Part shown: positions 8,544 through 17,988 of the stretch, in pieces
Layout of the letters: every line of letters starts with the position of its first letter
How positions within the stretch are numbered: the first letter of the stretch is position 1
Source: Bacillota bacterium
GTDB taxonomy: Bacteria; Bacillota; Clostridia; Lachnospirales; Lachnospiraceae
Assembly (NCBI GenBank): GCA_023416695.1
Contig: JAEZGY010000084.1
Span: 12,181-76,180, forward strand
DNA: 64,000 nucleotides
Reading direction: 5' to 3'
Position numbers and translations under genes: made by a program
Notes under the pieces: generated by a model
Seen by the model: the letters and a program-made list of their open reading frames with translations, nothing else
Told to the model about the DNA's origin: nothing
Database searches by the model: none

Positions 8544-10157
8544 TTAGTCCTCAAATTTACTTTCAGTTACAAATTCAATCTTCATAAAATCAGAAGTTGC
8601 ATTCTTTAGATCCACAAACATATCACGAATCTCAGCATTTAGCTCATCCCATCTCTTGCCAGGATCGATATGTGGTAAAGAAACATCTGCATAATTATCT
8701 GAATACTCATCTCCAAATCCATCAAATCCTGCTAAAGCAACACTTGTAGCATGTACCTTATTCAATAATCTAAGACACATAATACCGGAATTATCAAAGT
8801 GCATCCAACCTCTTTTTACGAGTAGATTAAAGTTAACGATTAATTCATTTTCTTCTGCATTTACCTTAACATTAGATGCTACAATCCTTTTATAAGAATT
8901 AAATAATGCTGGGTAAATCTCCTTTGCATAATCATATCTTACACTATTGCTAAAAAAGATATAGTCATAATGATACTGATCAAATATTGCATTAATACCA
9001 ATCACTATTGGATTATGTTCTTTTATATAGGAATCAATAGTTTCCTTATTTTCTAATATAGACTTTCCTGGAAACACCAAAAGCACGTCTCTGTCTTTAA
9101 ACTCCTCTTTTAATTTAGCAAGAGTCTCCTCATCATCCACAATTTTGTTTTGATAATCTAGGTATTTGTTCTCTAGTAAATCATAATCATACTGCTTTCT
9201 ATCCTCTTCTGATAATGATTCAATTACATTTTTCATATCCTTTGCATTTGTCCTGTGATGTTGTAATAAATAGGCAATGTTATTAACATGAGCACAATAC
9301 ATACCAGAAATAAAATATGGTGTAGAATAGCCCCAATTAAAGTTTTCTATGAAATGCCCCATATACATATCTATTGCATCCATTATGACATTCATATCAT
9401 AATTTCCTTGATATTTTCGATTTAAGAAATTTGCAACTAATTCAGTAGTAGCATTTCCTGCTCCACGTCCCATACCATACAGACTTGAGTCTACAACAAT
9501 TCCTCTTTCCGTATTACTTAACATTTCAACAAACTGCATAGTAAGTGCAAAAGACAGCTGTTGATTATTATGTGAATGAAATCCAAGTTTAATATCTTTA
9601 TTTAAATTATTATGTAAAATAGATACTATTCTTGTAAGATCATCTCCGAACATAGCTCCAAAAGTATCAACAACTGACAGACTTATAGCATCTGTTTTGT
9701 TTACTTCTTCGGCTAACTGTATTAATTCTGAATCACTATATCCCAATGTATTTGCAGCTTGAAAATATACTTTATAACCTTTATCTGAAATTGTTTTACC
9801 TAAAGCGACACCTTCTCTGAACTTATTTTGTGGAAACACCACCCTAATTGCATCAATGGATTTCCCATCATACTCAGGTAAATTATTCAAATCATATCTA
9901 TCCCAGTCTATCATAGCCACATATGTAGAGTGAATACTTTTTCCTGATAAGTATTGTTCTACATCAGAAGGTACATGAAAAAAGGAGGTACCAACTTTAT
10001 GAGGTGAATCCTTAAGCCAACCACACTCAATAACATCAACATTAGCATCCTGCATTCTTTTAATAATACCCTTTATTGCTGGTGTTCCAAACTTAGCGTC
10101 TACAATATAAGCTCCATCTCTTAATGTACAATCCAATAGCTGAATTTTCGCATTCAT
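8544..10157 (-). CDS. DRE-TIM metallolyase (HMGL-like aldolase) with an extra C-terminal domain
   Basis: 537 residues from ATG 10157, which has GGAGGAAAGAGTA just upstream; a TTG 15 nt earlier is less likely. Residues 1-310 are an HMGL-like TIM barrel with LDCTLRDGAY at the N-terminus and the metal-binding GFHSHNNQQ near 190. The family includes HMG-CoA lyase, 4-hydroxy-2-oxovalerate aldolase and isopropylmalate synthase. The C-terminal 210 residues (from about 350, KDRDVLLVFPGKS) form a separate domain I cannot name, loosely like DUF115-type Rossmann domains. The gene ends 13 bp before the TPP-enzyme gene, so the two likely act in sequence, for example to make the 2-oxo acid donor or to act on its product. 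Confidence 0.8.
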   Translation of the reverse strand: MNAKIQLLDCTLRDGAYIVDAKFGTPAIKGIIKRMQDANVDVIECGWLKDSPHKVGTSFFHVPSDVEQYLSGKSIHSTYVAMIDWDRYDLNNLPEYDGKSIDAIRVVFPQNKFREGVALGKTISDKGYKVYFQAANTLGYSDSELIQLAEEVNKTDAISLSVVDTFGAMFGDDLTRIVSILHNNLNKDIKLGFHSHNNQQLSFALTMQFVEMLSNTERGIVVDSSLYGMGRGAGNATTELVANFLNRKYQGNYDMNVIMDAIDMYMGHFIENFNWGYSTPYFISGMYCAHVNNIAYLLQHHRTNAKDMKNVIESLSEEDRKQYDYDLLENKYLDYQNKIVDDEETLAKLKEEFKDRDVLLVFPGKSILENKETIDSYIKEHNPIVIGINAIFDQYHYDYIFFSNSVRYDYAKEIYPALFNSYKRIVASNVKVNAEENELIVNFNLLVKRGWMHFDNSGIMCLRLLNKVHATSVALAGFDGFGDEYSDNYADVSLPHIDPGKRWDELNAEIRDMFVDLKNATSDFMKIEFVTESKFED

Positions 10158-10285
10158 TACTCTTTCCTCCAAATATGCATTAAAATTTAATTTTTTCTTC
10201 TTATGTTAATATTGTCTTCTGCTTACTTAATATAGATGTTCTATATATAAGAAGTATTATATCCCTATGTCTCCTTATCATTTTT

Positions 10286-11557
10286 TTATGATATAATGCT
10301 TCCTTTCTTTCGTAATTCATTTATAAGAATAAAAACAAAAATACCAGATAACAGCATCATTAATCCTAAGTACAAAATTGATGCTCCCATCATTCCTAAA
10401 CTTCTAACCAGAACTGGTGAAAGCATTAACGCAAATAACGATACAAGTACATATCCTATAATTAGTTTGTTCTGACGACGCATAATAGTAAGTGTCGTTG
10501 TTAAAAAGCCGGCTAAAGCAAGAAGGCCTCCACCAAATAATAAAATGATAAATTCTTTCTTATAAGCAGATAAATCTGTTCCATACATAATAGACAAGAT
10601 AGGAATCCCCATTAAATATCCTATTACAATAACTGCAATTGTAAGACAGGCAATATAAACACATTGCCTGATTATTTCCCGAACAAGTAGTTTTAACTGG
10701 CAATTATTCCACTGACTTGCCATTCTCGTTAAAATTGGTTGGTATATAAATTGATTTAATAAGCCAATTACAAAAATCGGCATAGATATAAAGCCATAAC
10801 AAGCTTGCATTTCACTGTTTAAAATACTATCTATGGCATACTTTGGTGCATTTCCTATATACAGCATCAAAAAACTACTAATAAATAGAGAGAAATTTGT
10901 AACCAATAGACTGAATACCTTAGTCCTATCTATTTTACTTTTTGATATTTCAAATTGTTTCTTTGTCTTTTGTATAGATAGAAGAAAGAATAAAAATGAT
11001 ATTAAAGTAGTTATACTAAGTGAGATTAATTGATCATGTGTAATTACCAAAAGAGTGCACAACACTCCAATGGTAATCATCATTCGATATGCCAATAATT
11101 TTGCAGCAATATCTAAACGACCCTTTTGCTGATACAGTCCATGATAAATATCTTCAATAGCATCTATACACTTTAATAAGCACATTACTATGACTACAGT
11201 AGCCTTCCCTATTGTATATTCCCAAAATACTAATGCATAAACAATATATAAAATCGAGGCAACTATCATTGTTAAAACCGTAATAACTCTAGAGGTCTTG
11301 TACTCACCAAAACTATACTGTTCTCTAATATCGGTAACCTGAAAATTTCTCATACCAAACTTTCCGACGGTTAACATTAAAATAGCAGTAGCATAGGCGA
11401 TGGTAAAGACACCTGCATCATATAGTCCTAAAACTCTAGTCAATACTATTAGAATGATAACCGATTGAAAAGCATTAAGCATACCAGCTACTGTGTTCCA
11501 TATATAACTATTTTTTTCAATTTTATCCATCTGAATATAAGCTGGTTTCTTTTTCAT
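10286..11557 (-). CDS. Polysaccharide flippase, Wzx/MATE-like (MOP superfamily)
   Basis: 423 residues that are almost entirely hydrophobic, with about 12 predicted membrane segments. It starts with a short basic stretch and then KNSYIWNTVAGMLNAFQSV, typical of oligosaccharide flippases. It would move the undecaprenyl-linked repeat unit across the membrane. The AGGAGATTAATGAA ribosome site supports this start. Its place between the CDP-sugar genes and the modifying enzymes fits a repeat-unit export system; no Wzy polymerase is evident in the window. A 113-bp gap separates it from the aldolase gene, with no clear terminator. Confidence 0.87.
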   Translation of the reverse strand: MKKKPAYIQMDKIEKNSYIWNTVAGMLNAFQSVIILIVLTRVLGLYDAGVFTIAYATAILMLTVGKFGMRNFQVTDIREQYSFGEYKTSRVITVLTMIVASILYIVYALVFWEYTIGKATVVIVMCLLKCIDAIEDIYHGLYQQKGRLDIAAKLLAYRMMITIGVLCTLLVITHDQLISLSITTLISFLFFLLSIQKTKKQFEISKSKIDRTKVFSLLVTNFSLFISSFLMLYIGNAPKYAIDSILNSEMQACYGFISMPIFVIGLLNQFIYQPILTRMASQWNNCQLKLLVREIIRQCVYIACLTIAVIVIGYLMGIPILSIMYGTDLSAYKKEFIILLFGGGLLALAGFLTTTLTIMRRQNKLIIGYVLVSLFALMLSPVLVRSLGMMGASILYLGLMMLLSGIFVFILINELRKKGSIIS

Positions 11558-11621
11558 TTCATTAATCTCCTGATATATCTAGATACAAAACTTAGAATCA
11601 TACTCTATTTGATGTATATCT

Positions 11622-12959
11622 TTAACAAACAGCCTCGATAATTACTTTTGCCATATAGTCAATCTTTTCATCTGTCATTTCTGGATATACACCTACCCAG
11701 AAAGTATTATTCATAATACGATCTGTATTGGTAAGCTCTCCAACCACTCTATATCCCTTACCTGTAGCTCTCATTTCATCAAAACATGGGTGCTTTGTCA
11801 GATTACCTGCAAATAGCATTCTAGTCTGAACACCCTTTTCTTCAACATATTGAACTACCTTGTTTCGGTCAACGCCCTCTTTACAGGTAAGAAGAAAACC
11901 GAACCAACTAGGGTCAGAGTTTTCACAAGCAACTGGAAGAACTAACTTATCCTCTACTACCTCTAATGCCTTTCTAAGTCTAGCAAAGTTATATTTTCTC
12001 TTTTCTACGAAAGTAGGGAATTTTTCTAATTGAGCACAGCCTACAGCTGCCTGCATATCTGTTGCCTTTAAGTTATATCCAAAGTGTGAGTATACATATT
12101 TATGATCATAGCCTAATGGTAACTCTCCATACTGTTTCTCAAAACGATGGTTACAGAAATTATCTTGTCCAGATGGGCACACACAATCTCTACCCCAATC
12201 TCTTAAAGAACGAATGATACGATTTAATAGAGGGTTGTCTGTATATACTGCACCGCCTTCACCCATAGTCATATGATGTGGAGGATAGAAACTAGAAGTA
12301 CCAATATCTCCTATTGTTCCAGTAAATTTCTCCACTCCATCCATTGTATATTTAGAGCCTAGTGCATCGCAGTTATCTTCAATCAACCATAGATTGTGAC
12401 TGTCACAGAATTCCTTTACTGCTGTTAAATCAAATGGATTCCCTAATGTATGGGCAATCATAACCGCTTTTGTTTTCTCAGAATATGCCTGTTCAAGCAT
12501 ACTCACATCTATATTGTATTGAGGTATTGTCACATCCACAAACACTGGAACAGCTCCATACTGAACCGCTGGAGTAACTGTCGTAGGAAAACCTGCAGCT
12601 ACTGTAATAATCTCATCCCCAGGTAATACTCTTCTCTCTTTTAAAAGTGGAGAAGTAAGAGCCATAAATGCTAATAAATTGGCTGAGGAACCCGAGTTAA
12701 CCAAGGAACAAAACCTTATATTTAAGTATTTTGCTAACTGTGCTTCAAACTGATCTGTATATCTGCCTGAAGTAAGCCAAAACTCCAAAGAACTATCTAC
12801 TAGATTCACCATTTCCTTGCTGTCATAAACTCTGGATGCATAAGGAATACGTTGTCCCTCTTTATATTCACTACTTCTCTTGTGATACTTATTACAATAC
12901 TCTTCTACCAGACTTAATATGTTCTCCTTCGCCTGCTGTTCAGTCATATTCTCAAACAT
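11622..12959 (-). CDS. rfbH: CDP-4-keto-6-deoxy-D-glucose-3-dehydrase (E1)
   Basis: 445 residues from ATG 12959 with GGGAGGATATT upstream; a TTG 15 nt earlier is in frame but unlikely. This is a DegT/aspartate-aminotransferase fold enzyme. The usual PLP lysine is replaced by histidine in SSFYPPHHMTMGEGG (228/229), the hallmark of E1 dehydrases that use PMP. Cysteines at 197, 259, 261 and 269 (the last three as CxC-x7-C) match the 2Fe-2S ligands of E1. It removes the C3 hydroxyl of CDP-4-keto-6-deoxyglucose. This chemistry needs a reductase partner (E3, DdhD/AscD), which is not in the window. Confidence 0.93.
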   Translation of the reverse strand: MFENMTEQQAKENILSLVEEYCNKYHKRSSEYKEGQRIPYASRVYDSKEMVNLVDSSLEFWLTSGRYTDQFEAQLAKYLNIRFCSLVNSGSSANLLAFMALTSPLLKERRVLPGDEIITVAAGFPTTVTPAVQYGAVPVFVDVTIPQYNIDVSMLEQAYSEKTKAVMIAHTLGNPFDLTAVKEFCDSHNLWLIEDNCDALGSKYTMDGVEKFTGTIGDIGTSSFYPPHHMTMGEGGAVYTDNPLLNRIIRSLRDWGRDCVCPSGQDNFCNHRFEKQYGELPLGYDHKYVYSHFGYNLKATDMQAAVGCAQLEKFPTFVEKRKYNFARLRKALEVVEDKLVLPVACENSDPSWFGFLLTCKEGVDRNKVVQYVEEKGVQTRMLFAGNLTKHPCFDEMRATGKGYRVVGELTNTDRIMNNTFWVGVYPEMTDEKIDYMAKVIIEAVC

Positions 12960-12981
12960 AATATCCTCCCACAACTACGTT

Positions 12982-14034
12982 TTATATATTAAAAAATTCA
13001 TTTATCTGCATATCCATGCATTGTGCAATGTCTTCTTCGTTCATGTAAGCTTTTGCCCACTGAACAGTCTTTTCAATAGCCATCTCTACACTCCAGCGTG
13101 GCTTCCATCCAAATACTGATTTTACCTTGGAGCAATCAAGTTTAAGAAATTTAGCTTCATGAGGGCCTCCATCATACTGGTTTACCCAAGTAAGGTTATC
13201 CCCCCATTTTTCACAGAAAACATCTACCAGATGACCTGTTGTAATGCAGTCGCTATCGTCTGGTCCAACATTATAATAATCTGCATACTTAACCTCCTCA
13301 TACTGCTTACTTGCAATCAATAGATACACATAAAGTGGCTCTAAAACATGCTGATAAGGTCTAGTAGAATGAGGATTTCTCACAATAATATTTTGTTTCT
13401 CCATAGCTGCTCGAATGCAATCAGGAACAATTCTGTCATTGGCAAAGTCACCTCCACCTATCACATTCCCAGCTCTAGCTGTAGCAATAGCAACCCTATT
13501 GTCTGCAAAAAAGGAACATTTATAAGAATGTGTAACTAACTCAGAGCAAGATTTACTATTGGAATAAGGATCAAAACCATCTAAAGGTTCATTTTCACGA
13601 TAGCCCCATTCCCATTCATTGTTTTTATATACTTTATCTGTTGTTACATTTAAAAATGATTTCACACAGGAATGCTGTCTAATACATTCTAGTATATTTA
13701 CAGTACCCATAACATTGGTCTCATAAGTATATCTAGGTTCTTTATAGGAGTCTCTTACAATAGGTTGAGCTGCTAAGTGAAAAACAATCTCTGGTTGCTC
13801 CTCTATAAATACCTGCTGCAAAGAGTCCATATCTCGAATATCTCCAATTATAGACTTCATATGATTGCTAATCCCACTAATAGAGAATACATTTGGTTCT
13901 GTTGGAGGGGTAAGAGAATACCCAATCACTTTTGCCCCTGCATTTATCAAAATTTTACTAAGCCAGGTCCCTTTAAATCCTGTATGACCTGTGATTAATA
14001 CCTTTTTGCCTTTATAAAAATTCATGTTTAGCAT
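12982..14034 (-). CDS. rfbG: CDP-glucose 4,6-dehydratase
   Basis: 350 residues, extended SDR. The Rossmann motif is VLITGHTGFKGTWL near the N-terminus, where GHTGFKG is characteristic of RfbG. The active-site Tyr/Lys pair is YSNSK near 158, and TTDKVY in the middle matches the TDKVY segment of CDP-glucose dehydratases. It converts CDP-glucose to CDP-4-keto-6-deoxyglucose, feeding RfbH. The start codon overlaps the end of rfbF (TAGTATG), so translation is probably coupled. A second ATG lies at 14025. Confidence 0.95.
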   Translation of the reverse strand: MLNMNFYKGKKVLITGHTGFKGTWLSKILINAGAKVIGYSLTPPTEPNVFSISGISNHMKSIIGDIRDMDSLQQVFIEEQPEIVFHLAAQPIVRDSYKEPRYTYETNVMGTVNILECIRQHSCVKSFLNVTTDKVYKNNEWEWGYRENEPLDGFDPYSNSKSCSELVTHSYKCSFFADNRVAIATARAGNVIGGGDFANDRIVPDCIRAAMEKQNIIVRNPHSTRPYQHVLEPLYVYLLIASKQYEEVKYADYYNVGPDDSDCITTGHLVDVFCEKWGDNLTWVNQYDGGPHEAKFLKLDCSKVKSVFGWKPRWSVEMAIEKTVQWAKAYMNEEDIAQCMDMQINEFFNI

Positions 14035-14035
14035 A

Positions 14036-14809
14036 CTACTTCCACACCTTCCAAGGAGCCTGACCTGCCTGCCACATACTTTCTAGCTTCATTTTGTCTC
14101 TTTGGGTATCCATGCAATGCCAGAAATCCTTATGTTTATAAGCAACTAATTCACCTTTAGCCGCCAATTTTTCTAATGGTTCTTTCTCTAACACGGTACT
14201 ATCCCCTTCAATAAGATCTATGATTTCAGGCTCTAATACCATAAAGCCTGCATTAATCATATTTCCATCATTATCTGACTTTTCACGGAAAGCAGTAATA
14301 CATCCATCTTTTTCTATTTCAAGAACACCAAATCTTTGTCCAACATTAACCGCTGTCATTGTAGCGAGTTTACCATGTTTTTTATGAAACTCAACTAGCT
14401 TCTTAATATTGACATTAGATACTCCATCACCATAGGTTAACATAAAGGTTTCATTTCCAATATAATCTTGCACCCTTTTTACTCGTCCACCTGTCATAGT
14501 ATGAAGTCCTGTATCTACCAAGGTAACCTTCCAAGGTTCTGCATAGTTATTATGTACGATCATCTCATTCTGACCCATATCGAATGTTACATCGCTAGTA
14601 TGCAGATAGTAATCAGCGAAAAATTCTTTGATTACATACTGTTTATAACCCAAGCAAATAATAAATTCGTTATAACCATATTCTGAGTACTGCTTCATTA
14701 TGTGCCATAAAATCGGTTTTTCTCCTATTTCAATCATAGGCTTTGGTTTCAAATGACTCTCTTCACTAATACGGGTACCAAACCCACCAGCTAATATTAC
14801 AACCTTCAC
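14036..14809 (-). CDS. rfbF: Glucose-1-phosphate cytidylyltransferase
   Basis: 257 residues when started at GTG 14809 (AAAGGG 9 nt upstream), the usual length for RfbF. The ATG at 14830 would add seven residues and has a weaker ribosome site. The N-terminal nucleotidyltransferase motif is VVILAGGFGTRISEES, followed by KPKPMIEIGEKP. YGDGVSNVNI supplies the metal-binding Asp, and the C-terminal HKDFWHCMDTQRDK is typical of RfbF. It makes CDP-glucose from CTP and glucose 1-phosphate, the first step of the CDP-dideoxysugar route completed by rfbG and rfbH downstream. Confidence 0.95.
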   Translation of the reverse strand: MKVVILAGGFGTRISEESHLKPKPMIEIGEKPILWHIMKQYSEYGYNEFIICLGYKQYVIKEFFADYYLHTSDVTFDMGQNEMIVHNNYAEPWKVTLVDTGLHTMTGGRVKRVQDYIGNETFMLTYGDGVSNVNIKKLVEFHKKHGKLATMTAVNVGQRFGVLEIEKDGCITAFREKSDNDGNMINAGFMVLEPEIIDLIEGDSTVLEKEPLEKLAAKGELVAYKHKDFWHCMDTQRDKMKLESMWQAGQAPWKVWK

Positions 14810-14884
14810 AATATTCAACCCTTTCCTCATATGCTTTCTCTATAATAATAAACTATAAATATAAATAAAATGACTTTTGTCTAT

Positions 14885-17620
14885 TTATTTTAACATATTA
14901 CTACCACATCTCAACTGTTTTGTGTATTTATACTTTCTTACACAATATAATAGTATTATAAGCGCTATGGATACTGCACTTAACAAAAAACCAAACCCCA
15001 ACCAGGAAGTCTTATACTTTAGGACAATCTCATGCTTTCCTTCACCAACTAGTACTCCCATATACATACCATTTACCAATTGTAATTTTTCTTCCTGGCC
15101 ATCTATATAAACTCTCCAACCAGAAGAATATGGTATAGAGAAACATAACTGTTTATTAGTAGAAAGATTTACACTTCCTGATATCTGGTTTCTTTCCATA
15201 CTTACATTAGATAAAGCTTCTTTTTTGAGGCCGTTGATTTGCTCTTCATAGTTCTCCATAGACTGGGACCATGCCTCAATACCTTCATAAGAAAAGATGC
15301 CTTTTCTCATAAAACGAATGGTTATCTTAGTTGTACCTTCCATAGAACTACCTATGTTAAATAGCAGATCTTCTCTTCCTGTTTTGTATATGATATTTTC
15401 TCCCTGAAGATATGTTTTTTTTGTCATATTTCCATTATTTATGGCTACAAGACCACTATACTCCGGACTCTGGCTAGTCAAACCAACCATTCGAATATAG
15501 GTCTCGGCATCAGAATGCGCATCTATCTCAAAACTTATACTTCCCTTATCCTGTATTACCCTAATTTGGTCATCTGTAAGAACAACCTTATCCAGTACCA
15601 TATTTTTTATTTCCAATTTTTCATTGCTAAGTTGCAAGTCAGAAACCGTATTATTCGTTAATTTTTCTTCCTCATTTTTCAGTACAACACTTTGTAACAT
15701 CGCTTGCTGTTTTTCAAGATCAGATAACTTTACATACTCATCTTGCAAAATATAACTATCATAAGTATACCCAATTGGCAATGCAAGCTGATTTTCATAA
15801 AGTACATAACTGTTATCCTGAGCTATTGGGGAGTACCCATATGGTATACTAGTAGTATCCCCCTTTATAGTTCCATAATATTTCACACTAGCTAACGCAT
15901 CTAATGCAGTTCTACCATCTAAGTTATAATTAAGTACTATATCCTTAACACCTGAATTATTTAACCTTTCCATGTATTCAAGAAAATCAGATGAATTCAC
16001 ATTGTTAAATTGTGCAACACCATTATAGCGTAATATTAAAGAGGAATTGGCCATAGCTTGATTACCATCTTTTTGTTCCGCTCGGTAGAAACTATCGTCC
16101 TCTACCTGGTTTAATAAACGAAGTGGATTATCCTTCATTTGATTAATAGAGGTCCCTGCCTCCACATAAGAATTTGTATATCCCCCTACACTATAAAGAT
16201 ATCTAGCATTTACAATTACTGTAGCGCTTACAATAAGAAACAATACGAATCCAAACTGTACTTTTTTCAACGGATAAAACTTGCAATACCAAAGAAACAA
16301 CAGCAACGCAAGAAGTAATATTATAGCTGTTAGACTAAATATATCGCGCGTTTCCTCTATTAATATCACTATTAATCCATAAATCAAAACTATAACCGAT
16401 AGTATTTTAATTTCCCTATCCTTAAGAGTTTCAAACTTATCCATTACCAATGCCACAGCAAAAGCCATTATAAAGGCAACTGCGAAGCACCATCTATTAC
16501 TAATTGAATTAAAACCACTAAATACATATCCAACTGCCGGAACTAAAAGAAGACCTATTCCTAATACAATACCAATCTTCATACTAGTATAACTTTTCTT
16601 CTTCTGTATCAAGATGTAAATTACTGCCACCAATACAATAGAAGAAAAACCTAAAACTGTCCAGTAACCACAAATCCGAACTGGTCCAAGAAAATAAGCT
16701 AAGATATTTTTATAGTATTTAGAATCGTAATAGAGCATATTACCAGTAGATACCACTGACTCTGTACGGTCAGAATGAAAGAATCTATATAATAAAGGCA
16801 TATATGCAAAAGCAGCCATACCCACACCTAATAAATATGCTCCTGCTGCCTTCACAAAGGTTAGAATAAACTTTTTGCTTGCATCATTATTTTTCAAATT
16901 ATAATACCTTATTAAGCCATATAGCACAAGAATAATGGTGCTCATAAAAGTAAAATAATAGCTATTTGCCATAGAGAATGCTACTACTATTGCAAATTTG
17001 AAACTAAATTTTCTTTCTTGCATACATTTATCTAAATACATAACAAGCAAAGGTAATAGAATTACAGGTATCATAAAATGCGGATGTTTTATACCAGCAT
17101 ACAGAGCATATCCACTAAAGCTATAAACAACAGCTCCTGCCAAGGAATTCCAAGCTTTACACTTCATGTGGCGACAGAAATATAAAAAAGATACTCCACT
17201 AAGAAAATATTGCAGAAGTACGATCATAGTATGTGCTATTTCCACCTTACTCATAGGGAATAAGACGGCTATCAAATTAAACGGCCAAATAACCATATTT
17301 AACAAAAGACTATATGTATCCATACCCATACCATAATTAAAATCATAGAGCACAATACTAAAATTCCCTTGGAACAGTTCTTTTATAATGGAACGAAAAT
17401 AATGTCCAGCATAAGATAAACTAGGAATATAGATATGCATTCCATCCTCTTTCCAAATAAAACTTTTACCAGTAAGATAGAAGACAGAGAATACTGCACC
17501 ACTTATAATACACCAAAAAAAGAAATAGACCATTAATAATTTTCTAAAATTAGTATGTCTATCATCTAAATAACAAAAGTTTATTTTTTTCACCCTTGCC
17601 TTAGCTAATTTTAGCCACAT
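14885..17620 (-). CDS. YfhO-family membrane glycosyltransferase (GT-C type)
   Basis: 911 residues. After a short basic start there are about 12-13 membrane segments up to residue 480. The large extracellular part (about 490-870) includes NSYVEAGTSINQMKDNPLR and IPYSSGWRVYIDGQEEK, and a last membrane helix ends the protein. The loop after the first helix carries WKEDGMHIYIPSLSYAGH, whose Asp sits where GT-C enzymes have the catalytic acid. In Bacillus, YfhO works with CsbB (GtrB-like) and GtcA to glycosylate lipoteichoic acid. It heads the 17.6-0 kb operon. AAAGGAGAACTTGT ribosome site. It shares layout with the 35964-38789 protein, so the two are paralogues. Confidence 0.87.
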   Translation of the reverse strand: MWLKLAKARVKKINFCYLDDRHTNFRKLLMVYFFFWCIISGAVFSVFYLTGKSFIWKEDGMHIYIPSLSYAGHYFRSIIKELFQGNFSIVLYDFNYGMGMDTYSLLLNMVIWPFNLIAVLFPMSKVEIAHTMIVLLQYFLSGVSFLYFCRHMKCKAWNSLAGAVVYSFSGYALYAGIKHPHFMIPVILLPLLVMYLDKCMQERKFSFKFAIVVAFSMANSYYFTFMSTIILVLYGLIRYYNLKNNDASKKFILTFVKAAGAYLLGVGMAAFAYMPLLYRFFHSDRTESVVSTGNMLYYDSKYYKNILAYFLGPVRICGYWTVLGFSSIVLVAVIYILIQKKKSYTSMKIGIVLGIGLLLVPAVGYVFSGFNSISNRWCFAVAFIMAFAVALVMDKFETLKDREIKILSVIVLIYGLIVILIEETRDIFSLTAIILLLALLLFLWYCKFYPLKKVQFGFVLFLIVSATVIVNARYLYSVGGYTNSYVEAGTSINQMKDNPLRLLNQVEDDSFYRAEQKDGNQAMANSSLILRYNGVAQFNNVNSSDFLEYMERLNNSGVKDIVLNYNLDGRTALDALASVKYYGTIKGDTTSIPYGYSPIAQDNSYVLYENQLALPIGYTYDSYILQDEYVKLSDLEKQQAMLQSVVLKNEEEKLTNNTVSDLQLSNEKLEIKNMVLDKVVLTDDQIRVIQDKGSISFEIDAHSDAETYIRMVGLTSQSPEYSGLVAINNGNMTKKTYLQGENIIYKTGREDLLFNIGSSMEGTTKITIRFMRKGIFSYEGIEAWSQSMENYEEQINGLKKEALSNVSMERNQISGSVNLSTNKQLCFSIPYSSGWRVYIDGQEEKLQLVNGMYMGVLVGEGKHEIVLKYKTSWLGFGFLLSAVSIALIILLYCVRKYKYTKQLRCGSNMLK

Positions 17621-17704
17621 AACAAGTTCTCCTTTATACTACTTACAAATTCTTTTCTATGTTTATTTTACATTATTAGCCAATATATTGAATAATACGT
17701 GATT

Positions 17705-17710
17705 ATTATA
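17705..17710 (-). promoter_or_regulatory. Candidate -10 element (extended) for the 17.6-0 kb operon
   Basis: The minus strand reads TGT-TATAAT here, an extended -10 (TGn) with a full consensus hexamer. No good -35 lies 17 nt upstream, which extended -10 promoters tolerate. Transcription would begin about 78 nt before the YfhO-family ATG. Confidence 0.5.
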
Positions 17711-17920
17711 ACACAACCCTCATACAGTATAAAGTTTTTTGTAGACCTACAATTATTTTCTATATTTTTTTACTTTTAGTAATAAGTACTCTTCTAAACT
17801 TCGATATTTTTCTATGTATTACGCTATATTACGATAATGCATACATATGTTATCATACAAGTATTATTGATGCAAGATAAAAAATCCCTACTTCGCCAAT
17901 TACCACCAATTACCACCATA
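17711..17920. other. Rest of the 368-bp gap between the YfhO-family gene and the beta-helix gene
   Basis: This is AT-rich non-coding DNA. Apart from the -10 element and the terminator at its ends, the only pattern I see is a tandem copy of the 10-bp unit CCAATTACCA at 17896-17915. No gene or RNA is evident. Confidence 0.5.
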
Positions 17921-17956
17921 AAAATGCCCCTACCTAATAAAAAGTAGGAGCATTTT
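17921..17956 (-). terminator. Intrinsic terminator of the beta-helix protein gene
   Basis: A 13-bp stem (17921-17933 with 17944-17956, one mismatch) closes a 10-nt loop. On the minus strand it is followed by a run of T, 33 bp past the stop codon of the beta-helix gene. Confidence 0.8.
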
Positions 17957-17988
17957 GTTTTAATCTCATATACTATATATATACTTCA

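Noticed and set aside
17896..17915. Tandem 10-bp repeat CCAATTACCA, considered as a start of a CRISPR or iteron array
   Set aside because: Only two copies and no spacers; too short to mean more than local slippage.
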